Assembly (NCBI GenBank): GCA_964477195.1
Contig: CAYZCX010000003.1
Coordinates: forward strand, 34,750-98,749
DNA length: 64,000 nt
Reading direction: 5' to 3'
DNA from: JALRBM01 sp964477195
Lineage (GTDB): Bacteria; Patescibacteriota; Saccharimonadia; Saccharimonadales; Saccharimonadaceae
The notes under the pieces are model-generated. The model did no database searches. It had not been told where the DNA came from and was given only the letters and a program-made list of their open reading frames with translations. The translations under genes and the position numbers were made by a program. This document shows, piece after piece, positions 1 to 8,329 of this stretch. Positions within the stretch are counted from its first letter, which is position 1, and the number at the start of each line of letters is the position of its first letter.

Positions 1-527
1 GCTAATGCTAAAAAGATAATTTGTAAGTTAAGGTAATGGGCTTTAATTTGTGAAGATAATCCTTTTATCTTCTCCTGGATGAGTGCTGTAATATCTCCAC
101 GAGTCAAAACTTTTCCTCCAGCTATACTTTCTTTGACAGCACTTTTTGCATCCGCCCAGTCTGTGTGAAACTTCTTGGCAAGGGCATAATGCATTATTCC
201 AAAGAATAGCGACAAGATTAACATGTTACAACCAAGTATAGACATGCCTTTTTGATCTGGCGTTAATATTTTCATCAGCTCGCCATTACTGAAAACAACT
301 ATATTAGCTGTAATAAGTACTGTAGTTATCAGTATCAACTGGCTAGCTAGCCCGCGATCAGCCGAGTTCGCCTCTGTATCCGAACGACTCACGTCACCAT
401 TGAGATTTACGATTTGAGCATTGAGAAAATCTATATGTTTACTATTCTTTAGCGATAAGGGTATATCGTTTGATGAATCGTAATGTAATATTTTACTTTT
501 CTTCTTCGATTTGGGTCTTGCTTTCAT
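1..527 (-). CDS. Two-TM membrane protein, C-terminus outside the window
   Basis: An open frame runs from an ATG at 527 to the window edge without a stop (about 175 residues visible). The N-terminus is basic (MKARPKSKKKSK), followed by a polar stretch and two hydrophobic segments (around residues 64-80 and 97-115), then a charged region and the start of another hydrophobic stretch. It overlaps the 3' end of the upstream small membrane gene by 35 bases, so the two are probably co-transcribed and translationally coupled. I do not recognise the family. Its upstream neighbours suggest an accessory region, but nothing shows a function. Confidence 0.6.
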   Translation of the reverse strand, partial: MKARPKSKKKSKILHYDSSNDIPLSLKNSKHIDFLNAQIVNLNGDVSRSDTEANSADRGLASQLILITTVLITANIVVFSNGELMKILTPDQKGMSILGCNMLILSLFFGIMHYALAKKFHTDWADAKSAVKESIAGGKVLTRGDITALIQEKIKGLSSQIKAHYLNLQIIFLAL

Positions 528-702
528 CTTCACTCTCGTCTACTTGAATGAAGGTTATGCTGTCAACGTGAGCACTATTCTTCTGAACACCTTCAGAATC
601 TGGAACAACGGCTTTAATTGATGGAGTATTTTGATCACTCATAATACATATTATTATGATCATTAAAATAATTATTACAAGCAGTAGTAGGGCTGTTATC
701 AT
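493..702 (-). CDS. Small single-pass membrane protein (69 aa)
   Basis: Residues 1-21 form one very hydrophobic helix (Leu/Ile rich); the remaining ~48 residues are polar and end in an acidic tail (DESEDESK...EEEK). A weak CATAAT box and a short GTAGG sit just before the ATG. The gene overlaps the downstream membrane protein gene by 35 bases, suggesting a two-gene unit. No family recognised; a small bitopic accessory protein is the most that can be said. Confidence 0.55.
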   Translation of the reverse strand: MITALLLLVIIILMIIIICIMSDQNTPSIKAVVPDSEGVQKNSAHVDSITFIQVDESEDESKTQIEEEK

Positions 703-809
703 CCTACGTTCTAATTATGGCGGGAATGGGTTTTTATACGGGCCTGGCTTGTGTTGTATATAGTTGAGCTATCTACACCTTAACCTCAAATACGCGATAT
801 AATATCTTT

Positions 810-1037
810 ATGATTAAGATCGTCGTAGATTACCAAGGGGAAAGAAGTATTGAGAGGTATGAGTTTCTTACATTTAACGAAGATTATCTTAAAAAACTAG
901 ACGAAATCGAAAAATATCAGGGAAAAATTGACTCTATTCAAGTGTATGATACCGATAAAGGAGTAAAACTTGTCGACCATACAAATGTTGGTGTGGCCTT
1001 AAGACGAGCACGCCAATACGCTAAGAGATATTTTTAA
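810..1037 (+). CDS. Hypothetical protein, 75 aa
   Basis: Short soluble protein with alternating charged and hydrophobic residues and a basic C-terminus (RRARQYAKRYF). A TATAAT box ends 6 bases before the ATG and there is no Shine-Dalgarno, which fits the leaderless pattern of most genes here and supports the start. The stop lies 2 bases from the convergent stop of the winged-helix gene. No recognised domain. Confidence 0.6.
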   Translation: MIKIVVDYQGERSIERYEFLTFNEDYLKKLDEIEKYQGKIDSIQVYDTDKGVKLVDHTNVGVALRRARQYAKRYF

Positions 1038-1039
1038 CT

Positions 1040-1771
1040 TCATGAAGTCTTTGGAAAATAGCCCGAAAACACCTCACTTTTGATTAGTGCATAGACATGC
1101 ATTTCTTTAAGATTGCTTTCTATGAATCGCTTAAGTTTTTTCGCGTATCTATCATTCTCGAGGACGGTCACGACAATAGGGAATTCCGTACCTGTATCAT
1201 CCCAAGTGCCATTCTCGTAGTATTCTTCTAACAGCTTCAGTCCTCTTACTGTTGCAAAGAAGGGCTTTGAACCGTCGATATAATTCAGAAAGTAGTGGCT
1301 ATCTTTCATACGAATATACGCATCGGGAAGAGGCGAGGGAAAGTATCCATAATTATCTTTCTGGAGCTCGATTTTGGTGAAGAACTTCACCTTTGGTTCG
1401 AGCTCCCTCAATCGCAAGCTTATGGTAAGCACACTGATGCAGTGACTAACGAATTCTTCTGAGGCTTGCGTTGCTCGATATAGGTTTTTTATGTTGGCTT
1501 CGGGTTCATCACCTACTTTTTGAATCTCTCGCAGTCCATTAGGTTTTAGATAGTACGCAGCTGGTTTCCCTGCTAGCTTGTAGCTGGACTCATAGCGTCT
1601 TCCTATTAGTCCTCTGTCTTCAAGTACCAGTAGTTGTCTGTACATATCTTTCTTATTAAAATACTGTGCAATTAAATCCCTAGAAGCAAATCGATACTTA
1701 TATAAGACGCGTAAGACTTCAAGTTGGTTCGTGGTTAGTTGTTTACGGAATTTAGGTATTTTTTTATACAT
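1040..1771 (-). CDS. Replication-relaxation-like winged-helix protein
   Basis: 243 residues. The first ~75 residues look like a winged helix-turn-helix (LTTNQLEVLRVLYKYRFASRDLIAQYF, then a wing ending in AGKPAAYYL), the arrangement of the replication-relaxation/MobC-like family found on plasmids and integrative elements. The rest is a mixed alpha/beta region of about 150 residues with no motif I can name. It is preceded by a very AT-rich stretch (1772-1900) that could hold its promoter or binding sites. Family assignment is by pattern only; a general winged-helix regulator is the alternative. It hints that the left edge lies next to a mobile element. Confidence 0.55.
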   Translation of the reverse strand: MYKKIPKFRKQLTTNQLEVLRVLYKYRFASRDLIAQYFNKKDMYRQLLVLEDRGLIGRRYESSYKLAGKPAAYYLKPNGLREIQKVGDEPEANIKNLYRATQASEEFVSHCISVLTISLRLRELEPKVKFFTKIELQKDNYGYFPSPLPDAYIRMKDSHYFLNYIDGSKPFFATVRGLKLLEEYYENGTWDDTGTEFPIVVTVLENDRYAKKLKRFIESNLKEMHVYALIKSEVFSGYFPKTS

Positions 1772-1987
1772 AGATTATCTTTTATATATATTTATATATT
1801 AAAGAAGAGAAAATAAAAGGATAAATACAGCAGTACATAAAGAAAATAGTTACAATATCGGTATTGTATACAAAAAAGGTAATTTTGTGCCAAGAATATT
1901 GTCATTAAAGATGATGCCAATATTCTAAATATTAACTATACACATAATATGGTCTTAAATTTAGATTTTTTGGTATACTGGTGAACT

Positions 1988-2503
1988 ATGTGGGAAAAGC
2001 ATAGGCATTATGGATTTACAATTGTTGAATTACTCGTAGTTATCGCGGTCATTGCGATACTAGCAGCAATAGTGATGGCATTATTTAGCAATATACAAAA
2101 TAGATCTCACGATAGCTCAATACAAAACGCACTTACACAATTTGCCAAAAAGTACGAATTATACAAGATAAGTAGTACTTCTAGCCTCTATCCCGCGGGT
2201 AATATCCAGATGGGTGAGCTCGGAATAAAAGTCAGCAATAAAAGCTCTTTTGATACATCCTCAAGCATAAACTACAATCTTCTCAATTGTACCGGTAGTC
2301 CAGCTGGTATAAACTTCGCGCTACTTGCAATTAGTAAATCTGGAAAGAAATATTATGTAAGTTCAGATAGCGGGGGAGTTAAAGAGTATACAGGTGCTGC
2401 AGTGTGGGGGGACGTGGCAATGTGCAGCTCCGTATTGGCTTCTTCTAGTGCTAACGGGGCAGGGTATGCACAAAGCGGTGGTTGGCGTAGCTGGACAAAC
2501 TGA
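1988..2503 (+). CDS. Type IV prepilin-like protein
   Basis: 171 residues with a class III signal: a short basic leader, then G/FTIVELLVVIAVIAILAA with the conserved Glu at +5 after the expected prepilin peptidase site (YG|FTIVE). The hydrophobic N-terminal helix is followed by a Ser/Asn-rich globular domain with two cysteines (about residues 100 and 147), which could form a pilin disulphide loop. TATACT ends 8 bases before the ATG, indicating leaderless expression. It is separate from the pilus assembly genes at 14.9-21.1 kb but should be a substrate of that machine (inference). Confidence 0.85.
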   Translation: MWEKHRHYGFTIVELLVVIAVIAILAAIVMALFSNIQNRSHDSSIQNALTQFAKKYELYKISSTSSLYPAGNIQMGELGIKVSNKSSFDTSSSINYNLLNCTGSPAGINFALLAISKSGKKYYVSSDSGGVKEYTGAAVWGDVAMCSSVLASSSANGAGYAQSGGWRSWTN

Positions 2504-2594
2504 ACATAGGAGAGCTCTCATTCGTGGTCTAACAGGGAATAAGTGGTATAATAAAGATAATTGAATGAGATAAACCACAAACGGAGATTCTACT

Positions 2595-3305
2595 ATGTCA
2601 GGACACAGCAAATGGTCGACTATTAAACGCGAAAAAGGTGCCAAAGACGCGAAGAGGGGAGCTGTCTTTACAAAAATCGGGAACCAAATCGCTATTGCCG
2701 CACGCGGTGGTACGGACCCAACGATGAACTCGAGCTTGGCTCTAGCTATCGAGAAAGCTAAACAGGCAAATATGCCTAATGCAAATATACAGCGCGCTAT
2801 TGATCGAGTGAATGATAAGAATGCCGCTGTCCTTGAAGAGGCTACTTACGAAGGATACGGGCCAGGTGGTGTCGGTCTAATAGTAGAGGTGGCCACAGAC
2901 AACAAGAATCGTACATACCCAGAAGTGCGAACAGCTTTTACAAAAAATGGCGGATCGATGGCCGAGCCGGGAAGCGTGGCATTCCAGTTTACGCGTAAAG
3001 GTGTGATTCGTGTAGCGGCAATTGGTGAAGAGGTACTGCTGACAATCCTTGAGGCGGGTGCAGAAGATGCGGTTGAAGAAGATGACGGCATTACAGTTTA
3101 TACTGATCAAAGAGATCTTGCAAAAGTCCGAACAGCGCTTCTTGAGGCGGGACTTGAGGTAAGAGAAGCGGAACTTCAGTATGTGCCTAATGCGTTGATT
3201 GAGGTAACTGACGAGGAGACTTCAAGGAAAGTACTAAAGCTTCTAGACGCATTAGATGATCTTGACGATGTCGTAAACGTTCACACGAACGCAAACCTAG
3301 GGTAG
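2595..3305 (+). CDS. yebC: YebC/PmpR family protein
   Basis: 236 residues, the family's normal length, beginning MSGHSKWSTIKREKGAKDAKRG, the diagnostic N-terminus of the YebC/TACO1 family. Members act as DNA-binding regulators or as translation factors at proline-rich stretches. A GTATAAT box at about 2545 and a Shine-Dalgarno (CGGAG, 8 bases before the ATG) are present, so this conserved gene has a leader, unlike most neighbours. In many bacteria yebC sits next to ruvC, and ruvC follows here after one small antisense gene. Confidence 0.95.
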   Translation: MSGHSKWSTIKREKGAKDAKRGAVFTKIGNQIAIAARGGTDPTMNSSLALAIEKAKQANMPNANIQRAIDRVNDKNAAVLEEATYEGYGPGGVGLIVEVATDNKNRTYPEVRTAFTKNGGSMAEPGSVAFQFTRKGVIRVAAIGEEVLLTILEAGAEDAVEEDDGITVYTDQRDLAKVRTALLEAGLEVREAELQYVPNALIEVTDEETSRKVLKLLDALDDLDDVVNVHTNANLG

Positions 3306-3310
3306 TGCTG

Positions 3311-3610
3311 CTACAGGGTAACCGTCTCAACGTGGCTGTCTTTACAGTGTCTTACCACTTCGTGTAATTGTTCTCTGAAAATGTTCCGTCTTTGAAAATC
3401 TACTAAATCATCAGCGTTCTGAAAAAAGATCTTTAGTGTGCACTTTTTCTTAGGCTTGAATGGATTATAGCTTGGTTTGTCTATGACATTACCAAGTTTT
3501 GTTGCGCTAGAGAGTTGTGCGATTTGACCCAAAGACTTCACGACCTTATGTCTACGAAAAGCCCTAGGCTTGGCTGTAATAGATAAAGCGGGTAGATTGC
3601 TCATAAGCAT
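3311..3610 (-). CDS. Hypothetical basic protein, ~99 aa
   Basis: Basic protein with a stretch PSYNPFKPKKKCTLKIFF followed by an amphipathic region. A TATAAT box (read on the minus strand, 3629-3634) overlaps or crowds the upstream ATGs of the longer frame, so the start is probably one of two closely spaced ATGs at 3610 or 3604. It lies antisense between yebC and ruvC. No family recognised; moderate confidence that it is a gene because it has its own -10 box and fills the gap exactly. Confidence 0.5.
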   Translation of the reverse strand: MLMSNLPALSITAKPRAFRRHKVVKSLGQIAQLSSATKLGNVIDKPSYNPFKPKKKCTLKIFFQNADDLVDFQRRNIFREQLHEVVRHCKDSHVETVTL

Positions 3611-3700
3611 TAAGCATAACCTACACATATTATACGCGCAAGACTGTTTCATGGATTGATAATAAACGTATGGTATCAATGATGACGTATACTAGAAGAG

Positions 3701-4174
3701 ATGCGAATCATAGGGATTGACCCAGGTACGGGTATTTTAGGCTTTGGCGTAATAGACGCGGTGAAGGGGAAGACTATGCTTGTTGAAGCTGGTGTTATCA
3801 CTACCCCACCCCACACTCCCCTTCCCGACCGTCTTGAAGAAATTTACAACGGACTCACGGATATCATCGCGGCGACAAAGCCAGAAATTATGGCGATCGA
3901 AAAGTTATTTTTCGCGCAAAATGTCACCACTGCTATGAGTGTCTCGCATGCTCGTGGCGTTGCAATGTTAACAGGAAAACAAGCTCAGCTACCGATAGAA
4001 GAGTACACACCGCTGCAGATTAAGCAGACGATTACTGGATATGGAAAAGCGACCAAAAAACAAGTACAAGAAATGGTTCGGATCCAGCTTGGCCTTAAAG
4101 ACATCCCCAAGCCGGACGACTGCGCTGATGCACTCGCTGCGGCGATCATGTGTGCATTTATGACCCGAGTATAA
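3701..4174 (+). CDS. ruvC: Crossover junction endodeoxyribonuclease RuvC
   Basis: 157 residues. RNase H-fold Holliday junction resolvase that cuts junctions migrated by RuvAB. Catalytic acidic residues are visible: Asp in GIDPGTG at the N-terminus, Glu in AIEKLFF, and the C-terminal DDCADALAAA. A TATACT box lies 7 bases before the ATG (leaderless). ruvA and ruvB follow at 7.7 and 10.0 kb, interrupted by unrelated genes, so the ruv genes are separate transcription units. Confidence 0.95.
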   Translation: MRIIGIDPGTGILGFGVIDAVKGKTMLVEAGVITTPPHTPLPDRLEEIYNGLTDIIAATKPEIMAIEKLFFAQNVTTAMSVSHARGVAMLTGKQAQLPIEEYTPLQIKQTITGYGKATKKQVQEMVRIQLGLKDIPKPDDCADALAAAIMCAFMTRV

Positions 4175-4221
4175 AAGAAACCTCTACTTTATACGGAGTT
4201 GGTATAAAACAGGGGCTTTCC

Positions 4222-4260
4222 TGCGAGTGGGGAATGTATCAGGTACATTCCCCACTCGCA
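4222..4260 (-). terminator. Perfect 17-bp hairpin after GC-rich cassette 1
   Basis: TGCGAGTGGGGAATGTA and its exact complement are separated by a 5-base loop, ending 5 bases from the stop codon of the minus-strand gene at 4266. On the minus strand a short T-rich run (CTGTTTTAT) follows further on. Strong intrinsic-terminator-like structure closing the cassette. Confidence 0.85.
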
Positions 4261-4265
4261 TGTTG

Positions 4266-5270
4266 CTAGGCGAGTCCGAGGTGGCGAGCGATCTGCTCCC
4301 AGGTCATGTTGGTGACGTTGTAGGAGTTGTGGTGACCGCTGCGGCTGACATCCCCTCGCGGGGGCATGATGAGATCCGCCACGTTGCTGTGGCCGTCCAG
4401 CTTGCCGCCGTCCAACACCACGATCCGTCGGACGGTGTTGTTGTGTCCGTCCATGTCGATGCGCTCGCACACCTTGTCGTATGCGCTGCGGTTGTGCCCG
4501 TCGATCCGGAGGACTGCCGGGAACATGGCGGCGTGCTGACGGACGAGGTCTTCGTAGTCGATCCCGGAGGATCGGCTGTTCGACGCGCCGCCCGCGGTGA
4601 AGCTGCTGTTGCCGTCGTTGCCGGTGAACTGGCCCAGCAGCTGCTGGGCCTGCGACTCGGACATGCGACAGATGATGCTCTGGGCCACGACGTTACCGCT
4701 GTTCACGGCACGCTCGTAGTCCTCGATGATGCGTCGGGCGCGTCGGGGGAGCGTGTCTCCGAACAGTTGCTCGAACAGCTCCTCCTGGGCGAACTCGTCC
4801 AGGTCACGGGGCATCGCCTCGTGGTTGGTGATGAGTGCCCAGGTGAGCGCCTTGACGATCTTCTCGTCCAGGTCACTGAGGACCAGGCCGAGACCGAACT
4901 TGTCGGGCGCGCCCACGTAGACGATGTCGAGCGTCACCGGGTTGAGGATCACCATGCGGTTCAGGTCGAACGCCTGCTCGATGGTGACCGGGAACTGACC
5001 GGCGACCTTGCGGGTCTTCTGGCCGAACGTCGTGGCGAGCATCGCGATGTACTTCGCGGTCTCATCGACGTTGATGCCGTCGGCATCCGGGACGATGATC
5101 TCGTCCGTCTTGCTCAGTGCGGCCTGCACGTCGTCGTGGGCCCTGAGGACCTTGATGATCTTGGCGCGGTCACCTTCGCCCCCGACCAGCTTCTGAAGCA
5201 AGTCCTTGACGGACAGCTCCTCGAGCGGGGTCGGGGTCTCCAGGATGAACCGCTGCGGCTGCTCGGTCAC
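4266..5270 (-). CDS. GC-rich cassette 1: protein of unknown function, 334 aa
   Basis: The reading frame is strikingly GC-rich with C/G-ending codons, unlike the flanking AT-rich genes. I place the start at the GTG at 5270 (VTEQPQRF) because GAGGAG lies just upstream and the GC-rich composition begins there; the longer frame to 5351 runs into the promoter. The protein is soluble and acidic; near the C-terminus it carries three DGHN/DGHN/DGHS motifs spaced about 17-18 residues apart, and a Ser/Gly/Asn linker before them. No family recognised. It is a complete monocistronic unit: consensus promoter (5340-5368), ~60-base leader, Shine-Dalgarno, gene, perfect hairpin. A long antisense frame over the same DNA is a codon-bias shadow. 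Confidence 0.8.
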   Translation of the reverse strand: MTEQPQRFILETPTPLEELSVKDLLQKLVGGEGDRAKIIKVLRAHDDVQAALSKTDEIIVPDADGINVDETAKYIAMLATTFGQKTRKVAGQFPVTIEQAFDLNRMVILNPVTLDIVYVGAPDKFGLGLVLSDLDEKIVKALTWALITNHEAMPRDLDEFAQEELFEQLFGDTLPRRARRIIEDYERAVNSGNVVAQSIICRMSESQAQQLLGQFTGNDGNSSFTAGGASNSRSSGIDYEDLVRQHAAMFPAVLRIDGHNRSAYDKVCERIDMDGHNNTVRRIVVLDGGKLDGHSNVADLIMPPRGDVSRSGHHNSYNVTNMTWEQIARHLGLA

Positions 5271-5339
5271 TTTTTTCTCCTCGGGTTGTCGATGAACATG
5301 CTTGTAGAAGGGTTTCCAGTGAAGCACTGCAACCTTTTT

Positions 5340-5368
5340 ATTATAACACAAAAATATGTCAGAGTCAA
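5340..5368 (-). promoter_or_regulatory. Sigma-70 promoter of cassette 1
   Basis: On the minus strand TTGACT and TATAAT are separated by exactly 17 bases. The predicted transcript start leaves a leader of about 60 bases before the GTG at 5270. This near-consensus two-box promoter contrasts with the -10-only, leaderless starts of most other genes. Confidence 0.85.
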
Positions 5369-5446
5369 TAATCGGTATCTGTAAAAGTAGAATATAATTG
5401 CTAATTTAAGGCTGTTGTCAGTGGATTTGGTATAATGAGATGCATA

Positions 5447-7726
5447 ATGATCCGCGAAGGAAGATACACCAAGAAGGTGACAAAGGTTCGTCAGGCACGT
5501 CGTACGGGCAAGCGCGGATGGCGATGGTTTAGAAATCTCTCAAAACCAAAGAAGATTATGGTTATTGCCGGACCGATTCTGGCTTTTCTTATTATTACTC
5601 CCCTGCTCACATATCTTTATTATGCCAACGATATCTCCGATCAAGAACGGCTGATGAACCGAAATAACACAGGGGTAGCATTGGTCGACAAGAACGGTGA
5701 GACTTTCTATACAGTTGGCAAGGCAGCTCATCGTCAACTAGTGCCGCTCGACGGGATATCTGAGGATATGAAGCATGCCGTAATTGCCTCGGAGGATAAG
5801 GACTTTTATCAGCATGATGGATTTTCGGTACCAGGGATTATACGGTCACTTTTCAATAATGTCTCTGCCGGAAGCATTACCGGAGGTGGCTCGACACTGA
5901 CGCAGCAGCTAGCGAAGAATACACTCCTGAGTGAGAATCAGACGTTCCTGAGGAAATATCAGGAGTTGTTTATCGCGGTCGCTATCGAGCAGCAATACAG
6001 TAAAGATCAGATTCTCGATATGTATCTTAACTCCGTATTTTACGGTGAAAATGCCTTTGGAATTGAAGATGCGGCAAAGATCTATTTTGGAAAATCTCCG
6101 AAGGATTTGGATTTAGCCGAGAGTGCAATGCTCGTCGGCGTCCTGCCTGCTCCGAGCGCGTATTCACCGATTAGCGGTAATCCTGAGTATGCTAAAGAAC
6201 GACAAACGACTGTCCTCGGACGTATGGTAACGAATGGCTATATTACCGATGCGCAAAAACAGGCGGCGCTGGCTGAGTCACTTGCCTATGCGCCGCAAAC
6301 CAATACGAATAATAGCGAGGCGCCGCACTTTGCCGAAATGGTCATGCAGGAGCTTTACGATAAATACGGCGAAGAAACGGTGACTCGTTCGGGCTATCAA
6401 GTGAAGACATCGCTAGATCTTAACCTGCAGCGTCAGCTAAAAGAAGATGTTGCAAAACAAATGAGCTTTATCCAGAAAAATGGCGGATCAAATGCGGGTG
6501 CAGTCGCGATCGATCCAACGAACGGAGAAGTTCGCGCGCTAGTAGGAAGTGCCGATTGGAATAACGCCGAGTGGGGCAAGGTAAATATGGCAACCACGGC
6601 ACGTCAGCCGGGTTCGAGTTTTAAATCGATATATTATGCGGGCGCTCTCGCTGACGGGACAATCACACCAGCGACAATCCTCCATGATAAATTGACGGAT
6701 TTTGGTGGATATACGCCACTTGATGCCGATAAGAAATTCCGAGGCGATGTCACGGTGAGAAGTGCCATAAGTCAATCTCTTAACATTCCGAGTGTCGAGG
6801 TGATGCAAAAATACGGTGTCTCTGAAGCGGTGAAAACGGCAAAGCAGCTTGGTATTACCACGCTGGATGAGAACAAAAACTACGGTCTATCGCTTGCGCT
6901 GGGATCTGCTGAAGTTCCGTTACTACAAATGACAAATGCATATGCAGCGTTTGCCAACCAAGGTCAGCAATACTCTCCGACGATTATTAATTCCATTAAG
7001 AACAAGTTTGATTCGACGATATTTACTGCATCTGAGAAACCTCGAACCGCCATTAGTTCCCAAGGCGCATTTCTTATCTCGAGTATTTTATCTGATAATA
7101 GCGCTCGGGCGCCAATCTTTGGCTCATCTTTGACGGTTCCCGGACGAACGGCAGCTGTAAAGACGGGAACGACGGACGATTCACGCGATGCTTGGACGAT
7201 AGGCTATACGCCACAGATGGTAGTCGGAGTATGGGTGGGTAATAACAATAACGCCGTTATGAAAAATGGTGGATCGGGTATGGCGGGTCCGATCTGGATC
7301 AATGCGATGAAACAGGCGCTCAGCGGAGTGCCAAATACGCCGTTTACTGTCCCAAGCGGCGTGATTCAGAAACCTGTCTGTCGAGGTGATGGAGGCCTCG
7401 CGAGTACGAGTGGAACAAATACCTACAACGAATATTTCCTTTCGAGCGCACTTCCCTCCAATACCTGTAACGCGCAGCAGAAACAAGAAGAACCAGTGAA
7501 AAAAGAAGAAGAGCCAGCGACGGACGAAACTAAGAATCAGAACACAAGTGGCTCCGGAAATGGCAATACGAATGGCACTGGAAATGGTACAGGTAATTCA
7601 GGTACCGGAGGGACGGGCGGCACGGGAACCGGAAATGGCTCTGGAAACGGTTCGGGAGGTGGTACCGGGACGGGTGGCACTGGTGGCGGCACGACACCTC
7701 CAACCGGAAACATTCTCAATCCGTAG
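5447..7726 (+). CDS. Class A penicillin-binding protein (PBP1A-like)
   Basis: About 759 residues. Bifunctional peptidoglycan glycosyltransferase/transpeptidase. One transmembrane helix at about residues 35-58; glycosyltransferase domain with the catalytic EDKDFYQHDG motif and GGSTLTQQLAKN; transpeptidase domain with SSFK (SxxK), SLN (SxN) and KTGTT. The C-terminus is a charged Lys/Glu linker followed by ~60 residues of Gly/Thr/Ser/Asn repeats, probably a wall-spanning tail. The ATG at 5435 overlaps the TATAAT box (5431-5436), so the start is the ATG at 5447, 10 bases after that box. Confidence 0.93.
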   Translation: MIREGRYTKKVTKVRQARRTGKRGWRWFRNLSKPKKIMVIAGPILAFLIITPLLTYLYYANDISDQERLMNRNNTGVALVDKNGETFYTVGKAAHRQLVPLDGISEDMKHAVIASEDKDFYQHDGFSVPGIIRSLFNNVSAGSITGGGSTLTQQLAKNTLLSENQTFLRKYQELFIAVAIEQQYSKDQILDMYLNSVFYGENAFGIEDAAKIYFGKSPKDLDLAESAMLVGVLPAPSAYSPISGNPEYAKERQTTVLGRMVTNGYITDAQKQAALAESLAYAPQTNTNNSEAPHFAEMVMQELYDKYGEETVTRSGYQVKTSLDLNLQRQLKEDVAKQMSFIQKNGGSNAGAVAIDPTNGEVRALVGSADWNNAEWGKVNMATTARQPGSSFKSIYYAGALADGTITPATILHDKLTDFGGYTPLDADKKFRGDVTVRSAISQSLNIPSVEVMQKYGVSEAVKTAKQLGITTLDENKNYGLSLALGSAEVPLLQMTNAYAAFANQGQQYSPTIINSIKNKFDSTIFTASEKPRTAISSQGAFLISSILSDNSARAPIFGSSLTVPGRTAAVKTGTTDDSRDAWTIGYTPQMVVGVWVGNNNNAVMKNGGSGMAGPIWINAMKQALSGVPNTPFTVPSGVIQKPVCRGDGGLASTSGTNTYNEYFLSSALPSNTCNAQQKQEEPVKKEEEPATDETKNQNTSGSGNGNTNGTGNGTGNSGTGGTGGTGTGNGSGNGSGGGTGTGGTGGGTTPPTGNILNP

Positions 7727-7752
7727 GCGACAGGTGTGTCATAATAGATCGT

Positions 7753-8328
7753 ATGATTGCACATGTATCTGGAATAGTGGCCGAAAAATTTAACTCATCC
7801 GTTATCGTTGACGTACACGGTGTGGGATACGAAGTAGCGGTGGCGCTTGGTGATTTTGACCGCGCGCTGCTAAATGAACCCGTCAAATTTTATACGTATC
7901 ATCACATCCGCGAGCAGTCGCAGGAGCTGTTTGGATTTAGTAGTCTTGCCGCAAAAAAGTTATTTGAAATGCTTATTACCGTACAGGGCGTGGGTCCGAA
8001 AGCAGCGCTTGCTATTTTGAGCCTTGGCGAGAGTGAAATCGTCCGAAACGCGCTTGCAAATGGTGACGTGGCGTTTATTACAAAAGCTACAGGTGTAGGG
8101 AAGCGGATTGCCGAACGTGTGGTGGTTGACCTCCAGGACAAAGTTGGATTGCCGCTTCGTACGGATACATCAACCCTCGGCATTTCTCAGCCGATTAATC
8201 ATGCTGATGAAGCACTTGAGGCGCTCATGGCGCTCGGCTACAACCTTGCCGATGCTACTCGCGCCCTCGAAGGCATACCTATGGATCTCTCCACGGCAGA
8301 CCGTGTGACGCAGGCGCTTAAAGGATAG
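7753..8328 (+). CDS. ruvA: Holliday junction branch migration protein RuvA
   Basis: 191 residues: N-terminal OB fold (MIAHVSGIVAEKF, GVGYEV), central helix-hairpin-helix region (LITVQGVGPKAALAIL; ATGVGKRIAERVVVDL), and a C-terminal three-helix domain (EALMALGY) that contacts RuvB. CATAAT precedes the ATG by 7 bases. It binds junction DNA and recruits RuvB (10.0 kb). Confidence 0.96.
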   Translation: MIAHVSGIVAEKFNSSVIVDVHGVGYEVAVALGDFDRALLNEPVKFYTYHHIREQSQELFGFSSLAAKKLFEMLITVQGVGPKAALAILSLGESEIVRNALANGDVAFITKATGVGKRIAERVVVDLQDKVGLPLRTDTSTLGISQPINHADEALEALMALGYNLADATRALEGIPMDLSTADRVTQALKG

Positions 8329-8329
8329 C

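Noticed and set aside
4227..5384. 385-aa plus-strand frame over cassette 1
   Set aside because: It is antisense to a gene with promoter, Shine-Dalgarno and terminator; Val/Asp/His-rich composition is what the complement of GC-rich codons gives.
7537..7764. Pro/Val-rich minus-strand frame
   Set aside because: Complement of the Gly/Thr-rich tail of the penicillin-binding protein.
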